Source: Azohydromonas australica DSM 1124 | Lineage (GTDB): Bacteria; Pseudomonadota; Gammaproteobacteria; Burkholderiales; Burkholderiaceae_C | Direction of reading: 5' to 3' | DNA: 64,000 bases | Assembly (NCBI RefSeq): GCF_000430725.1 | Contig: NZ_AUMO01000031.1 | Location: 1-64,000, forward strand | Shown: in pieces, positions 52,962-60,799 of the stretch | Numbering within the stretch: position 1 is the stretch's first letter | How the letters are laid out: each line of letters starts with the position of its first letter | Notes under the pieces: model-generated | Seen by the model: only the letters and a program-made list of their open reading frames with translations | What the model was told of the DNA's origin: nothing | Database searches by the model: none | Position numbers and translations under genes: made by a program

Positions 52962-53957
52962 TCAGGCTTGCAGCGCGTGCGCGTGCGCCGGCAGCCACGA
53001 CACGGTGGCAGCCTCGCCCGGTGCCCACGGCGCGACGTCGAAGGCGCCCTCGGGCAGCATGGCGGCGACCTCGCCGGCGTTCGAGGCCAGCGTCACGAGC
53101 ACGTAGGTGCCCTGGTACTCGACGTTCTGCACGGTGGCGGCCAAGCCCTCGCCAGCGCTCGCGGCGCCGCGCGTCAGCAGCGTGCGGTCGCTGCGCACGG
53201 CCACCTTGGCGCTGCCGGCGGGCAGCACGTTGTGGCCGCCCATGAAGCGCGCCACGAACTCGGTGCGCGGCGCGTTGAAGATCTGGTGCGGCGTACCCTG
53301 CTGCTCGATGCGCCCGGCGTTCATCACCACCACCTGGTCCGCCAGCGCCATCGCCTCCTCCTGCGAGTGCGTGACGTGCACGAAGCTGAAGCCCAGGTCC
53401 TTCTGCCAGCGCTTGAGCTCGGCGCGCATCTTCACGCGCAGGAAGGGGTCCAGCGCCGAGAGCGGCTCGTCGAGCAGCAGCACCTTGGGGTTGGTGATCA
53501 GCGCCCGTGCCAGCGCCACGCGCTGCTGCTGGCCGCCGGAGAGCTCGCCGGGCTTGCGCTGGGCGTAGGCGCCCATGGCCACCAGGTCCAGCAGCTCCGC
53601 GGCGCGCGCGCGCCGCGTGGCGGCATCGACGCCGCGCATCTTCAGGCCGAAGGCCACGTTGTCCAGCGCGTTGAGGTGCGGGAACAGCGCGTAGCTCTGG
53701 AACATCATCGCCGTGCCGCGCTGCGTGGCGTCAAGGTCGGTGATGTTGCGCGCGCCCAGCAGGATGTCGCCTTCGGTAGCCACCTCGTGGCCGGCGATCA
53801 TGCGCAGCGTGGTCGTCTTGCCGCAGCCCGAGGGGCCCAGCAGGCAGCAGTAGCTGCCGGCGCGAACCTGCAGGTCGATGGCGTCCACGGCCGGCGTGCC
53901 GGGCCCGTAGCGCTTGCTCAGGGCCACCAGTTCGAGATGCGCGAGATCGGTGCTCAT
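52962..53957 (-). CDS. ABC transporter ATP-binding protein (PotA-like)
   Basis: The 331-residue ATPase has Walker A LLGPSGCGKTTTLRMIAG (about 39-56), Q-loop MMFQSYALFPHLNALDNV, signature LSGGQQQRVALARAL, Walker B VLLLDEPLSALD and the H-loop HVTHSQEEAMALAD. The C-terminal TOBE-like domain spans about 240-331. The start at 53957 is an ATG; upstream are candidate regulatory half-sites. It is the first gene of the six-gene minus-strand operon (ATPase, binding protein, two permeases, GntR, racemase). Confidence 0.93.
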   Translation of the reverse strand: MSTDLAHLELVALSKRYGPGTPAVDAIDLQVRAGSYCCLLGPSGCGKTTTLRMIAGHEVATEGDILLGARNITDLDATQRGTAMMFQSYALFPHLNALDNVAFGLKMRGVDAATRRARAAELLDLVAMGAYAQRKPGELSGGQQQRVALARALITNPKVLLLDEPLSALDPFLRVKMRAELKRWQKDLGFSFVHVTHSQEEAMALADQVVVMNAGRIEQQGTPHQIFNAPRTEFVARFMGGHNVLPAGSAKVAVRSDRTLLTRGAASAGEGLAATVQNVEYQGTYVLVTLASNAGEVAAMLPEGAFDVAPWAPGEAATVSWLPAHAHALQA

Positions 53958-54030
53958 GCAACGCTGGTACGCAATGCCCGTGCCAGCTTGTATCCCGTCG
54001 AAGGCGCAGATTGCATACGATCTGATGCCT
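53958..54030 (-). promoter_or_regulatory. Promoter of the ABC operon with candidate GntR half-sites
   Basis: In this low-GC patch TTGTATCC (53988-53995), TTGCATAC (54011-54018) and TACGCAA (53968-53974) resemble TTGTATAC-type half-sites used by FCD GntR regulators. No perfect dyad was seen. Since the regulator is in the operon, autoregulation is likely. Confidence 0.4.
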
Positions 54031-54272
54031 CCAAAGTGTGCAATCAGGGCACCGCTTCGGGGCGACGCGCCCTGTCCCAAGGCACAGGCGCCCGGCGCGC
54101 CGGCACTGCCTCTGACACTATTTGTAAGATTTGGTCACAACCGCTCAGGTCTGACGAGACGCCGACGAAATCCGTGCAACAACCAGGGCCATGTCAAGCA
54201 GGCGGCACAGACCGCCGCTGCGTGGTTCTCACCAGAGGGATCTCGGGGGCCAGGGGGGAAATCCGTGGGGTT

Positions 54273-54440
54273 GTGGCGTCAGCGGGGCGGTGGCTGGTCG
54301 TGGCGCTGCTGCTCGGAATGGCGTCGGCGTTCGCGCAGCAGGTCGGCGTGTACGGCGGCGGCAGCATCGAGCAGGGGTCGTCGCGCCTGCCCACCGCCTA
54401 CGTGCCGCTGGTGGATCTGGCGAAGGGGTTCATGGGCTGA
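54273..54440 (+). pseudogene. Remnant of an exported protein
   Basis: A frame from a GTG encodes a signal peptide (RWLVVALLLGMASAFAQQ) and a short mature part (VGVYGGGSIEQGSSRLPTAY) before a stop. The mature start resembles the opening of longer Ig-like secreted proteins of this order, so it is probably a truncated gene. A functional small protein cannot be excluded. Confidence 0.4.
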
Positions 54441-54488
54441 GGGCCGGGGCCGAGCCCTGCGGTATGGTGATTGCCGTCGTCATGCCTG

Positions 54489-54512
54489 AACCGGGCGTGG
54501 CGCCCGGTTTTC
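54489..54512 (+). terminator. Hairpin with T-tract before the 137-residue gene
   Basis: AACCGGGCG (54489-54497) pairs with CGCCCGGTT (54501-54509) over a 3-base loop, followed by TTC. It could end transcription of the preceding remnant or act as an attenuator for the gene starting at 54532, only 20 bases later. Confidence 0.6.
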
Positions 54513-54531
54513 AGCTTCCAGGGAGACACCC

Positions 54532-54945
54532 ATGGCAACCGACTTCGCACAAGGAGCCTCGGAGAGCACCGAGGCACACCAGGCCGCCATCGCGGCCATG
54601 CCGCTGCACCTGCTGAACTACTCCACCGGCGTCACGGCGACGGAGGCGGCGGCGCTGAAGGAGGAGGCGCGCAGGCAGCTGGGGCTGCTGACGTCCCAGC
54701 CCTGGCGCGTGGAAGACGACCACGCCGTGATGGGCGACGCGCTGCGCAGGGCCGCGCGCATCCTGTCCATCGACCCGAGCGGCCTGGAACTGCGCCGCGA
54801 CCGGCCCAGGCACGCATCCGAGCCAGCCGTGGACAAGCGGACCCGGCCCCGCACCATCTGCCTCAACGACGCGCACTGGGAAAAGCTCAAGGCCCTCGGT
54901 ACGGCCTGGCTGGAACGCCAGCTGGATGCGGAGCGCGACGCTTGA
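54532..54945 (+). CDS. Uncharacterised 137-residue protein
   Basis: The protein is soluble and helical (TATEAAALKEEARRQLGLLT, HAVMGDALRRAARILSIDPS), with a C-terminal basic stretch and ICLNDAHWEKLKALGTAWLE. The end recalls ribbon-helix-helix DNA-binding proteins (ICLND, then WEKLKALG). A GGGAGA ribosome site lies before the ATG. Whether it binds DNA is unknown; no partner is nearby. Confidence 0.6.
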   Translation: MATDFAQGASESTEAHQAAIAAMPLHLLNYSTGVTATEAAALKEEARRQLGLLTSQPWRVEDDHAVMGDALRRAARILSIDPSGLELRRDRPRHASEPAVDKRTRPRTICLNDAHWEKLKALGTAWLERQLDAERDA

Positions 54946-54960
54946 AGCCGCGGACTTGAT

Positions 54961-55125
54961 TCAAGCGATGGGGCGGCGGCCTGCGGCCGTTTCCCGCAGC
55001 CACCCCATCAGCTCCTCCGCCCCTGCAGCGTGATCAGCCCCACCGGCGGCAGCTCGATAGCCACCTCCACCGGCAGCACCCGCGCCAGCCCCTGCGCGTC
55101 GTAGTGCGCCGCTCCCGAGCGCGCC
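54961..55125 (-). pseudogene. C-terminal remnant of a LysR regulator
   Basis: On the minus strand, ARVLPVEVAIELPPVGLITL and then, in another frame, AEELMGWLRETAAGRRPIA together read like the last about 55 residues of a LysR effector domain, with a frameshift between. No N-terminal part exists. It borders a fragment of a Bug receptor, showing rearrangement. Confidence 0.55.
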
Positions 55126-55129
55126 CAGG

Positions 55130-55339
55130 GGGCTGGAGCCGGCCATCGAGAAGCGCCTGCGCGAGGCCTTCAAGGCCACCGCGGCCAGCCCCGAGTTCAC
55201 CGCCGCCTGCGACAAGATCAACGCCCCGCTGATGTACCTCGACGGCCCCGACTACGCGCAGTACGTGGCCGCCACCTACCGCCGCGACGCCCAGCGCATC
55301 GAGCGGCTGAAGCTCAAGGAGCCGATCGCCAAGGGCTGA
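55130..55339 (+). pseudogene. C-terminal fragment of a Bug-family receptor
   Basis: The reading LEPAIEKRLREAFKATAASP then AACDKINAPLMYLDGPDYAQ matches the last about 70 residues of TctC-type proteins and ends in a normal stop. The N-terminal about 250 residues and the signal peptide are missing. Confidence 0.65.
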
Positions 55340-55398
55340 TCCCGTGCCCCGTGCCCCGCGCCACCCGCTCCCCGTTCTCCGCAGCCCGACCACCAGCC

Positions 55399-55520
55399 AT
55401 GACCGCCTCTTCGAACCTCTCGCCGCTGATCCGGCTGCATCCCAACGACAACGTGCTGGTGGCGCGCGCGCCCATCGCGCTGGGCCAAGCGCTGGCCGAG
55501 CTCGGACTGCGCACCCGGGC
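55399..55520 (+). pseudogene. N-terminal fragment of a UxaA-type (SAF domain) dehydratase
   Basis: The frame starts MTASSNLSPLIRLHPNDNVL and reads the SAF domain VLVARAPIALGQALAELGLR, the opening of altronate or galactarate dehydratases. After about 40 residues the frame leaves the family and joins an aldehyde dehydrogenase fragment. Confidence 0.6.
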
Positions 55521-56109
55521 GCCTACGTGCACGGCGCCGTGCACGATGCCTTCGTCGAGAAGCTGGCCGCGTGCGTGGGCGCGCTGCGGGGGGGCCCCGC
55601 CGGCGATCCGGCCTCGCAGATCGGCCCGATGATCAACGCCCGCGCCGTGGACAAGATCGAGCGCCACGTGCGCGACGCCCTGGAGCAGGGCGCAAGCATG
55701 GTGGTGGGCGGCCGCCGCGTGCGCAGCGAGGCGGCCAGCGGCCCCAATCACTACGCGCCCACGGTGCTGGCGAACGTGCGGCCCGGCATGGAAGGCACCC
55801 GCGAGGAGACCTTCGGGCCGGTGGTGCCGGTGCTGCGCTTCGAGAGCGAGGAGGAGGTGGCGGCGCAGGCCAACGACACGCCCTTCGGCCTCGCGGCCTG
55901 CTTCTACAGCCGTGACGTGGCGCGCCTCTGGCGCGTGGCCGACGCGCTGGAGACGGGCATCGTGGGCATCAACGAACGAGGGCGCGCTGGCGGTCGAGGC
56001 CGCGCCCTTCGGTGGCGTGAAGGCCTCAGGCTACGGCCGCGAGGGCTCCACCCACGGGCTGGACGACTACCTGCACGTCAAATACCTGTGCCAGGGCGGG
56101 CTGGGCTGA
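55521..56109 (+). pseudogene. C-terminal part of an aldehyde dehydrogenase, frameshifted
   Basis: From 55521 the frame reads [60 protein letters not shown] and GIVGINE, the C-terminal half of a succinate-semialdehyde-type enzyme. At 55972-55979 an ACGAACGA doubling adds 4 bases and shifts the frame; [20 protein letters not shown] then continues in the new frame to the stop at 56109. The catalytic-cysteine half is absent, so it is inactive. Confidence 0.75.
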
Positions 56110-56122
56110 GCCGCGGGGCGGC

Positions 56123-57283
56123 TCAGGTCGCCACGCTCGGGATGTCCGGCTGTGCCGACACCGGCGGCGCGGCCTCCTCCTCGCGCTGGTCGGCCCGTAC
56201 CGACTCCAGCGCCTGCGCCGCGATCCAGCCGGCGTCCGCCGCGTGGCGGGCCACCGCCAGGCTGTCCGGCACCAGCAGCATCGGCACGCGGGCGCGGCGC
56301 ACGCCCTCGGCCAGCTGCGCGACGGTGGCGTGGCGGGCGGGGTCGGGATCGACGCTGCGGATGTACACCGCCAGCACCCGCTCAGGGTGCGCGCGCACCA
56401 CTTCGGCGTAGATCTCCGGGTCGTGCTCGCCGCTGTCGCCGATGAGCACGAAGCGCAGTCCGGGGTAGGTGCCGAAGATCTGCTCGATGCAGCGCAGCTT
56501 GTGCTGCGCATGGTCCAGCGGCTCGAACAGCATGTGGTCGCCGAAGTCCTTGAGCATCAGCGGCCCCTCGGGCAGGCCCTGCAGGCGCAGGAAGTCCGTC
56601 AGCGGCGTGTACAGGTTCCACGGGCTGCTGGAGACGTAGAACACCGGGTTGCCCTCGGCCCCGGCGGCGCCGCGGTGCAGCGCCCGGTACAGCGCCGAGA
56701 CGCCTTCGAAGGGCTTGCGCGTGTAGGCGTTGGAGCGCAGCAGCAGCGCCAGCATGCGCAGCCGGTTGCGCGCGTCGGACCACAGCACCGTGTCGTCCAG
56801 GTCGCTGATCACGCCGAAGCGCGCCGAGGCCGGCGGCACCAGCACGCGGGCACAGGCCGTCGCCGGCGCCGCGCCGGGGGCCAAGGGCGCCAGCAGCTCC
56901 AGCGCGATGGCGTGCCAGCCCGCCTCCAGCGGCCCGCCGGGCTCGATGGCAAGCTGGAAATGCCCCTCGGCGTCAGCCCGCGTCTCCACCGTGAGCCCCT
57001 CCAGCGCGGCCCGCACCCGGGCGTGCGCCACCTCGTCGGAGGCCATGCGCCGGTAGACGGCGACCAGGTTGCGCCAGGCCGGGTCGTCCGCCTGCGGCGC
57101 GCGGTGCTCCACCAGCCGCAGCACCCGCCCGCCCAGCTGCAGCCGCCGGGACGTCCCGAAGCCGAGGTACGGGACGATCTCCAGCGGATGCCGGGGCCGC
57201 ACGTGGTGCAGCCGGGTGCGGCGCCAGTCGTTGAGCCGGTCGGCGCGCGCCACCCAGCGGCCGATTGCAGGTCGCAGCTTCAT
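56123..57283 (-). CDS. App1-type phosphatase (HAD-like)
   Basis: The 386-residue protein has a beta-sandwich-like N-terminus (HPLEIVPYLGFGTSRRLQLG, then GRVL) and a C-terminal HAD domain that starts FGVISDLDDTVLWSDARNRL, with the nucleophile D in DLDDT at about residue 160. VFYVSSSPWNLYTPLTDFLR, HKLRCIEQIFGTYPGLRFVL, and IGDSGEHDPEIYAEVVRAHP follow. This matches the phosphatidate phosphatase APP1 catalytic domain. The substrate in bacteria is not known. It converges on the frameshifted aldehyde dehydrogenase with a 13-base gap. Confidence 0.85.
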   Translation of the reverse strand: MKLRPAIGRWVARADRLNDWRRTRLHHVRPRHPLEIVPYLGFGTSRRLQLGGRVLRLVEHRAPQADDPAWRNLVAVYRRMASDEVAHARVRAALEGLTVETRADAEGHFQLAIEPGGPLEAGWHAIALELLAPLAPGAAPATACARVLVPPASARFGVISDLDDTVLWSDARNRLRMLALLLRSNAYTRKPFEGVSALYRALHRGAAGAEGNPVFYVSSSPWNLYTPLTDFLRLQGLPEGPLMLKDFGDHMLFEPLDHAQHKLRCIEQIFGTYPGLRFVLIGDSGEHDPEIYAEVVRAHPERVLAVYIRSVDPDPARHATVAQLAEGVRRARVPMLLVPDSLAVARHAADAGWIAAQALESVRADQREEEAAPPVSAQPDIPSVAT

Positions 57284-57326
57284 GGCCGCGGCGAGGCAAG
57301 GTTCGTGCCCCGCGCGTGCCCGAAAG

Positions 57327-57364
57327 AAAAAAACCCGCCGCCGCGAACCGGTCGCGGCGGCGGG
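57327..57364 (-). terminator. Terminator of the Hsp20 operon
   Basis: On the minus strand CCCGCCGCCGCG and CGCGGCGGCGGG (57334-57345 and 57353-57364) pair perfectly over 12 bases, followed by a T-rich run (57327-57333). It lies 54 bases after the stop of the second Hsp20 gene. Confidence 0.85.
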
Positions 57365-57417
57365 CTCGAACCCGGGCGGGTGGTGTCGATCGGTGCCCGG
57401 GGAGGAGGGAAGCGGTG

Positions 57418-57849
57418 TCAGCCGACCTGCACCTCGATGCGCCGCGGCTGCGCGTGCGCCTGCTTCGGGATGCGCAGGTTCAGCACGCCGTCGCGCAGCT
57501 GCGCCTGGATGGCGCCGGTGTCGAGCTCGCGGCTGAGCGTGAAGGCGCGGCGGTAGCGCGGCAGCCGCACCTCGGCGTACAGCGGCTCCAGCTGCTCGGG
57601 CGTGGGCGCGGCGACGGTGCCTTCGATCAGCAGCGTGTCGCCTTCCACCTTGAGCTCCAGCTGCTCGCGCGGCACGCCGGGCAGGTCGGCCAGCAGCGTG
57701 ATGCCGGACTCGTCCTCCAGCACGTCCACGCGCGGCACCATGGCGCGGTCGTCCTGGGCCGCCACGCGGCGGGCGCTCTGTTGTTGCGGTTGTTGTTGCA
57801 CGTTGCTCTCGTTGCGGCTCTGGGTCTGGATGTCGCGGGTGTCACTCAT
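57418..57849 (-). CDS. Hsp20 small heat-shock protein 1
   Basis: The 143-residue protein has a Gln-rich N-terminus (NVQQQPQQQSARRVAAQDDR) and an alpha-crystallin domain: VPRVDVLEDESGITLLADLP, GVPREQLELKVEGDTLLIEG, and YRRAFTLSRELDTGAIQAQL. The C-terminal anchor IPKQAHAQPRRIEVQ is present. It holds unfolding proteins in a foldable state. It follows the second Hsp20 by 40 bases, forming one unit. Confidence 0.93.
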   Translation of the reverse strand: MSDTRDIQTQSRNESNVQQQPQQQSARRVAAQDDRAMVPRVDVLEDESGITLLADLPGVPREQLELKVEGDTLLIEGTVAAPTPEQLEPLYAEVRLPRYRRAFTLSRELDTGAIQAQLRDGVLNLRIPKQAHAQPRRIEVQVG

Positions 57850-57889
57850 GGCGATGTCTCCCGTGAACTGGTTGCGTTGGTTGCGTTCG

Positions 57890-58351
57890 TCACTGAACCT
57901 GGATGCGCTGCGGCTGGGCCTCGGCGCGGCGCGCGACGCTCACGTTGAGCACGCCGTCGCGGTAGCGGGCCTGCACCTTGGACGGGTCGATGTCGTCAGG
58001 CAGGCTGATGGCGCGCATGAAGCGGCCGTTCGGGCGCTCGCGGCCGTACACGCGCTGCTGCTTGCCGCCTTCCTCGCCCTGCGGCAGCGACGACGCGCGC
58101 TCGCCGGAGATGGTCAGCACGCCGCGGTCGAGATTGACCTCGATCTTGGCCGGGTCCAAGCCCGGGGCGAAGGCGTAGACCTCCACGCTGTTGGGCGTGC
58201 GGCCGACGTTGATGGCCGGATAGGTGCCGGGCGCAACCGACCGGATGCTCGACGGCTGGCCCACGGGGCCGAACACGTCGTCAAGCTCGCGGCGCAGGCG
58301 CTCGAAGTCGCCGAACAGGCCACCGGGGAAGCTCAAAAGGGATCCATACAT
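57890..58351 (-). CDS. Hsp20 small heat-shock protein 2
   Basis: The 153-residue protein opens with the class-B N-terminus FPGGLFGDFERLRRELDDVF and has the alpha-crystallin stretches YPAINVGRTPNSVEVYAFAP, LDRGVLTISGERASSLPQ and GRFMRAISLPDDIDPSKVQA. The C-terminus ARRAEAQPQRIQVQ is complete. It and the downstream Hsp20 are different enough to form hetero-oligomers, as paired Hsp20 genes often do. Confidence 0.93.
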   Translation of the reverse strand: MYGSLLSFPGGLFGDFERLRRELDDVFGPVGQPSSIRSVAPGTYPAINVGRTPNSVEVYAFAPGLDPAKIEVNLDRGVLTISGERASSLPQGEEGGKQQRVYGRERPNGRFMRAISLPDDIDPSKVQARYRDGVLNVSVARRAEAQPQRIQVQ

Positions 58352-58455
58352 TGCTGTGTCCTCCTGCGTCAGGCGGCCCCGTGGCGTCCTTGCGTTGGTG
58401 CCTTGCGGGCCGGGATGAGCACCAGATAGGGCAGCCCCGCGCGGCTTCAAGAGGC

Positions 58456-58462
58456 TTTTTTT
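58456..58462 (+). repeat. Target-site duplication, left (poly-T)
   Basis: Seven T bases precede the left end CTAGG of the insertion sequence. The same seven T follow the right end at 60141-60147. Confidence 0.75.
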
Positions 58463-60140
58463 CTAGGCCGGCAGAACTTGCTGAGGGTTGAAGCGTCCAA
58501 GAGGGGTTATTTGCTGCCACGCGGAGGTATGCGATGGCGCGGCTCACCACCAGAGGATCGCCCGGGCAAGTTCAGCTGCTGACGGTGCTGAGGCAGGAAT
58601 GCCCGGCGTGCGGTGAGTCGCTGCACTGGCGCTACGAGAACCGCCGCACGGTGGTGACGCTGGGCGGCATGCTGGGGTTGCGCATGAGGATCTCGCGCTG
58701 CGAGAACCCAGCGTGCGAGCACTACCACCGCCCCTACCGCCCCGAAGCCGAAGGCGCGCTGGTACTGCCCCAGCACGAGTTCGGGTTGGATGTGCTGGCG
58801 CTGGTGGGCGCGCTGCGCTACCAGGAGCACCGTAGCGTGCCGGAGATCCATGCGGCGCTGGTGGCGCGGGGCGTGGGCATTTGCGAGCGCAGCGTCACGA
58901 ACTTGGTGGACCGCTACGACGAGTTGCTGGCCACGGCGCTGGGCGACAGCGCGCGGCTGCGCCAGGAACTCGCCGCCCAAGGCCGCGTGGTACTGGCGCT
59001 CGACGGGCTGCAGCCCGACGTGGGGCATGAGGTGCTGTGGGTGCTGCGCGACTGCCTCTCCAGCCAGGTGTTGCTCGCGCGCAGCCTGCTCTCCAGTACC
59101 AGCGCGGATCTGGCGCAACTGCTGCACCAGGCGCTGCAGCCGCTGGGCAAGATACCGGTGGTGGGCGTCATCAGCGACGGGCAGGACACGATCCGGCGGG
59201 CGGTGGCGCAGGAGCTGCCCGGGGTGCCCCACCAGCTGTGCCAGTTCCACTTCCTGCGCGAGGCGGCGCTGCCGGTGTTCGAGGCCGACCGCCACGCCAA
59301 GAAGCTGCTGAAGGCCCAGGTCAGGGGCGTGCGCCCTATCGAGCGCTCGGTCGAAGGGCGCGACGACACCGAGGCCCAGGTCGTGCGCGGTTACTGCTCG
59401 GCGGTGCGCAGCGCGCTCACCGACGACGGTCACCCGCCGCTAGATGCCGACGGGCTGCGCCTGAAGCAGCGGCTCGAAGCCGTTAGCCAGAGCCTGCAGC
59501 GGGTGGGGCAAAGGGGGGGCCGCGGTGCCCGGCACCGCTGACCAAGCTGCAGGGGCTGCTGGAGCGCGCGCTGCAACGCACCGCCGCGCTGTGGCCCGAC
59601 GTGATCCACGCCTGGCACTGGGTGCACAAGGCCGCTCACATCCTGAGCAATGAAGACGGCTCCAGTGCCCGCGTGGTACAGCGGCGCTTCGATGGACTGC
59701 TCGGGGCCATGAGCCGCCACGGGCATCACGCGGGCACGCTGGCCCCGGCACTGGAGCGCTTCGCGCACGTGGCGCGCCGCTGGCACGCGGGACTGTTCCA
59801 CTGCTACGACAACGACGAGTTGCCACGCACCAACAACGATCTCGAACAGCTGTTCGGCTCGTACCGCCATCACGAGCGGCGCACCACGGGTCGCAAGGCC
59901 GCCAGCCCTGCCACGGTGCTGCGCGGTGCGGTGCGACTGCTGGCGGCAACGGCTACGCGGGGGTGCTTGGTCACGGCACGCGAGCTCGCAAGTGCCAACC
60001 GACAACGCTGGCAGGAGTTACGACAACAACTGGAGCGGCGGCGCTGTGCGCGCGTGCAGCGCACGCGCTTCCGCCGCAATCCCGAGCACTACCTTGCTGG
60101 CCTGGAGCAGCTGGCCGATCAGTTGACTTTGCCGCCCTAG
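58463..60140 (+). mobile_element. Complete insertion sequence, ISNCY-like (about 1.68 kb)
   Basis: The element starts with CTAGGCCGGCAGAACTTG at 58463 and ends with the inverted version whose complement is CTAGGGCGGCAAAGTCAA; 15 of the first 22 terminal bases match. It is flanked on both sides by TTTTTTT, a 7-bp target duplication. It contains one transposase split by a frameshift. It lies downstream of the Hsp20 promoter side (58351 is the start of hsp20), so the two genes are not cut. The family name is a recollection of similar transposases. Confidence 0.8.
58534..60140 (+). pseudogene. DDE transposase of the insertion sequence, -1 frameshift
   Basis: The first frame gives 335 residues with a zinc ribbon (CPACGESLHWRYENRRTVVT and CENPACEHYHRPYRPE) and catalytic segments VVLALDGLQPDVGHEVLWVL and VGVISDGQDTIRRAVAQELP, then HQLCQFHFLREAALP. 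At 59512-59518 a run of seven G follows AAA, and continuing in the -1 frame gives LLERALQRTAALWPDVIHAW and, further on, PRTNNDLEQLFGSYRHHERR with the last acidic residue. The total is about 535 residues, a single gene otherwise intact. Programmed slippage on the G-run or a recent one-base loss are both possible. Confidence 0.75.
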
Positions 60141-60147
60141 TTTTTTT
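60141..60147 (+). repeat. Target-site duplication, right (poly-T)
   Basis: Seven T bases directly after the insertion sequence end match the left flank and mark its insertion into a T-run. Confidence 0.75.
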
Positions 60148-60227
60148 CAAGCGCATCGCACCGGCTTTGCGGCACGTCAGACGCCCGGCTCCGCCGTCTG
60201 AAGCCGGGCGCCATATGGCGGTATTGT

Positions 60228-60244
60228 TGTCACAACTTGTGACA
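60228..60244. promoter_or_regulatory. Perfect 17-bp palindrome upstream of an exported protein gene
   Basis: TGTCACAACTTGTGACA is a perfect odd palindrome 51 bases before the ATG at 60296. The TGTGA-like arms recall Crp/Fnr-type or LuxR-type sites but with different spacing. It is a good operator candidate. Confidence 0.55.
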
Positions 60245-60295
60245 TGCCCGCCCTATGCTGGCGCCGTTGTGAATGCAGTTGCCTGGGAGTACGGA

Positions 60296-60799
60296 ATGAA
60301 AGCCGCCCTGATCGCTCTTGTCCTGGCTGGTGCCTCGGGGTGGCCGGCGCACGCGAACCTCTTGCCCGAGCTTGACGAGGAAGTGCCGGTGCCGGCGCCG
60401 GCCTCGGTGCTGACATTGCTGCCGGACGGGCTGGCCGAGTGGGTGGAGGGCCTGCAGCGGGCTGGGGCCTGGGAGGTGGCGGGGCTGCACGGCCTGCTGC
60501 AGGACGCGGTGCTGCCGGCGGCGCTCTCGGCGTCCGGCCTGCAGGCACTGGCGTTCGGGACGGTGGTGGTCGGGGACGAGCAGGGCCGAGATTGGGCGCT
60601 GTCGCTGGACCCGTCGGCCGGCAACGCCGACGACTACGGGCTCTACTTCACCCTGGGTGTCGCGATGCTGGGGATGTGCGGCCGGCGCCCGGCCTCCGGC
60701 GACGCGCGCCGGCCCAGCCTTTGGGCTCGCCTGGGCGAGCTCATCCTGCGTCCATGGACCACCACGCCGGGAGAAGGGCGCGCACGTCCGGGCGGCTGA
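60296..60799 (+). CDS. Uncharacterised exported protein
   Basis: A 167-residue protein has a signal peptide (MKAALIALVLAGASGWPAHA) and a helical body with EEVPVPAPASVLTLLPDGLA and AGAWEVAGLHGLLQDAVLPA. A second hydrophobic stretch (YGLYFTLGVAMLGMCG) lies near residues 120-135, so it may be anchored. A GGGAG site precedes the ATG. Its last 59 bases overlap the convergent helicase gene. No family was recognised. Confidence 0.55.
   Translation: MKAALIALVLAGASGWPAHANLLPELDEEVPVPAPASVLTLLPDGLAEWVEGLQRAGAWEVAGLHGLLQDAVLPAALSASGLQALAFGTVVVGDEQGRDWALSLDPSAGNADDYGLYFTLGVAMLGMCGRRPASGDARRPSLWARLGELILRPWTTTPGEGRARPGG

Noticed and set aside
52207..54440. Long plus-strand frames opposite the ABC operon
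   Set aside because: Antisense shadows of the binding protein and ATPase genes. Only the last 168 bases (54273-54440) look like a gene remnant.
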